Positions 5,816 through 5,850 of a DNA stretch of 5,850 bases are shown here, piece by piece (position 1 is the stretch's first letter; each line of letters opens with the position of its first letter). The stretch lies in NCBI GenBank assembly GCA_900544905.1, contig UQXF01000133.1, positions 1 to 5,850 on the forward strand. Reading direction: 5' to 3'. The notes beneath the pieces were generated by a model. It saw nothing but the letters and a program-made list of their open reading frames with translations. It was not told where the DNA came from and made no database searches. Source of the DNA: an uncultured Clostridium sp. (lineage in GTDB: Bacteria; Bacillota; Clostridia; Lachnospirales; Lachnospiraceae). Made by a program: the position numbers and the translations under genes.

Positions 5816-5850
5816 CTGTCTCTTATACACATCTGACGCTGCCGACGATC
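5816..5850. other. Sequencing adapter, Nextera read-1 end (artefact)
   Basis: Bases 5816-5834 are the reverse complement of the Tn5 mosaic end (CTGTCTCTTATACACATCT). 5835-5848 continue as GACGCTGCCGACGA, the rest of the Nextera read-1 adapter. The last two bases fit the following i5-side oligonucleotide. Genomic sequence ends at 5815. Confidence 0.97.

Overview
The window reads as a short metagenomic or draft-genome contig from a low-GC Gram-positive gut bacterium. A member of the Clostridia, most likely Lachnospiraceae-like, fits best, judged from protein style, AT-richness, AGGTG/GAGG ribosome binding sites and the mix of small genes; no marker gene fixes the genus. Both ends are sequencing-library adapter and not biology. 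Bases 1-48 are a P7 tail, an 8-base index and a Nextera adapter, and 5816-5850 is the other Nextera adapter. The genuine DNA is about 49-5815.

The core (463-4683, all minus strand) is a tightly packed five-gene operon. In transcription order it encodes a LanF-type ABC ATPase, two six-helix permeases of the MutE/EpiE and MutG kinds, an OmpR-family response regulator and a membrane sensor histidine kinase. Genes overlap or lie 1-14 bases apart, so they are almost certainly co-transcribed and translationally coupled. The family role is self-immunity to, or resistance against, lantibiotics and related cationic peptides: the kinase senses the peptide or the damage, the regulator switches on the operon, and the LanFEG transporter clears peptide from the membrane. 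No lantibiotic precursor, modification enzyme or exporter is present, so this looks like a stand-alone resistance module. In front of lanF lie an 11-bp tandem direct repeat (4742-4763) containing a TCT-N8-TCT motif like the nisin box, a TATATT -10 candidate, and an overlapping perfect 8-bp inverted repeat (4761-4781). This is a plausible autoregulated promoter.

The operon is flanked by gene debris. Downstream (49-462) are the last 58 or so codons of a Y-family DNA polymerase, a 28-codon ORF whose start resembles an XRE regulator, and an AT-rich set of repeats that may end the operon. Upstream are the C-terminal 69 codons of a SAM-dependent methyltransferase (minus strand), abutting the C-terminal part of a small plus-strand protein (to 5141). 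Then come a bidirectional terminator (5152-5178) and a peptidase S51-like gene (5221-5815, minus) cut off by the contig end. Its apparent N-terminus MCIRDR is translated adapter. The truncated genes on both sides suggest the module sits in a region shaped by mobile elements, though assembly chimerism must be excluded at the upstream junction near 4972.
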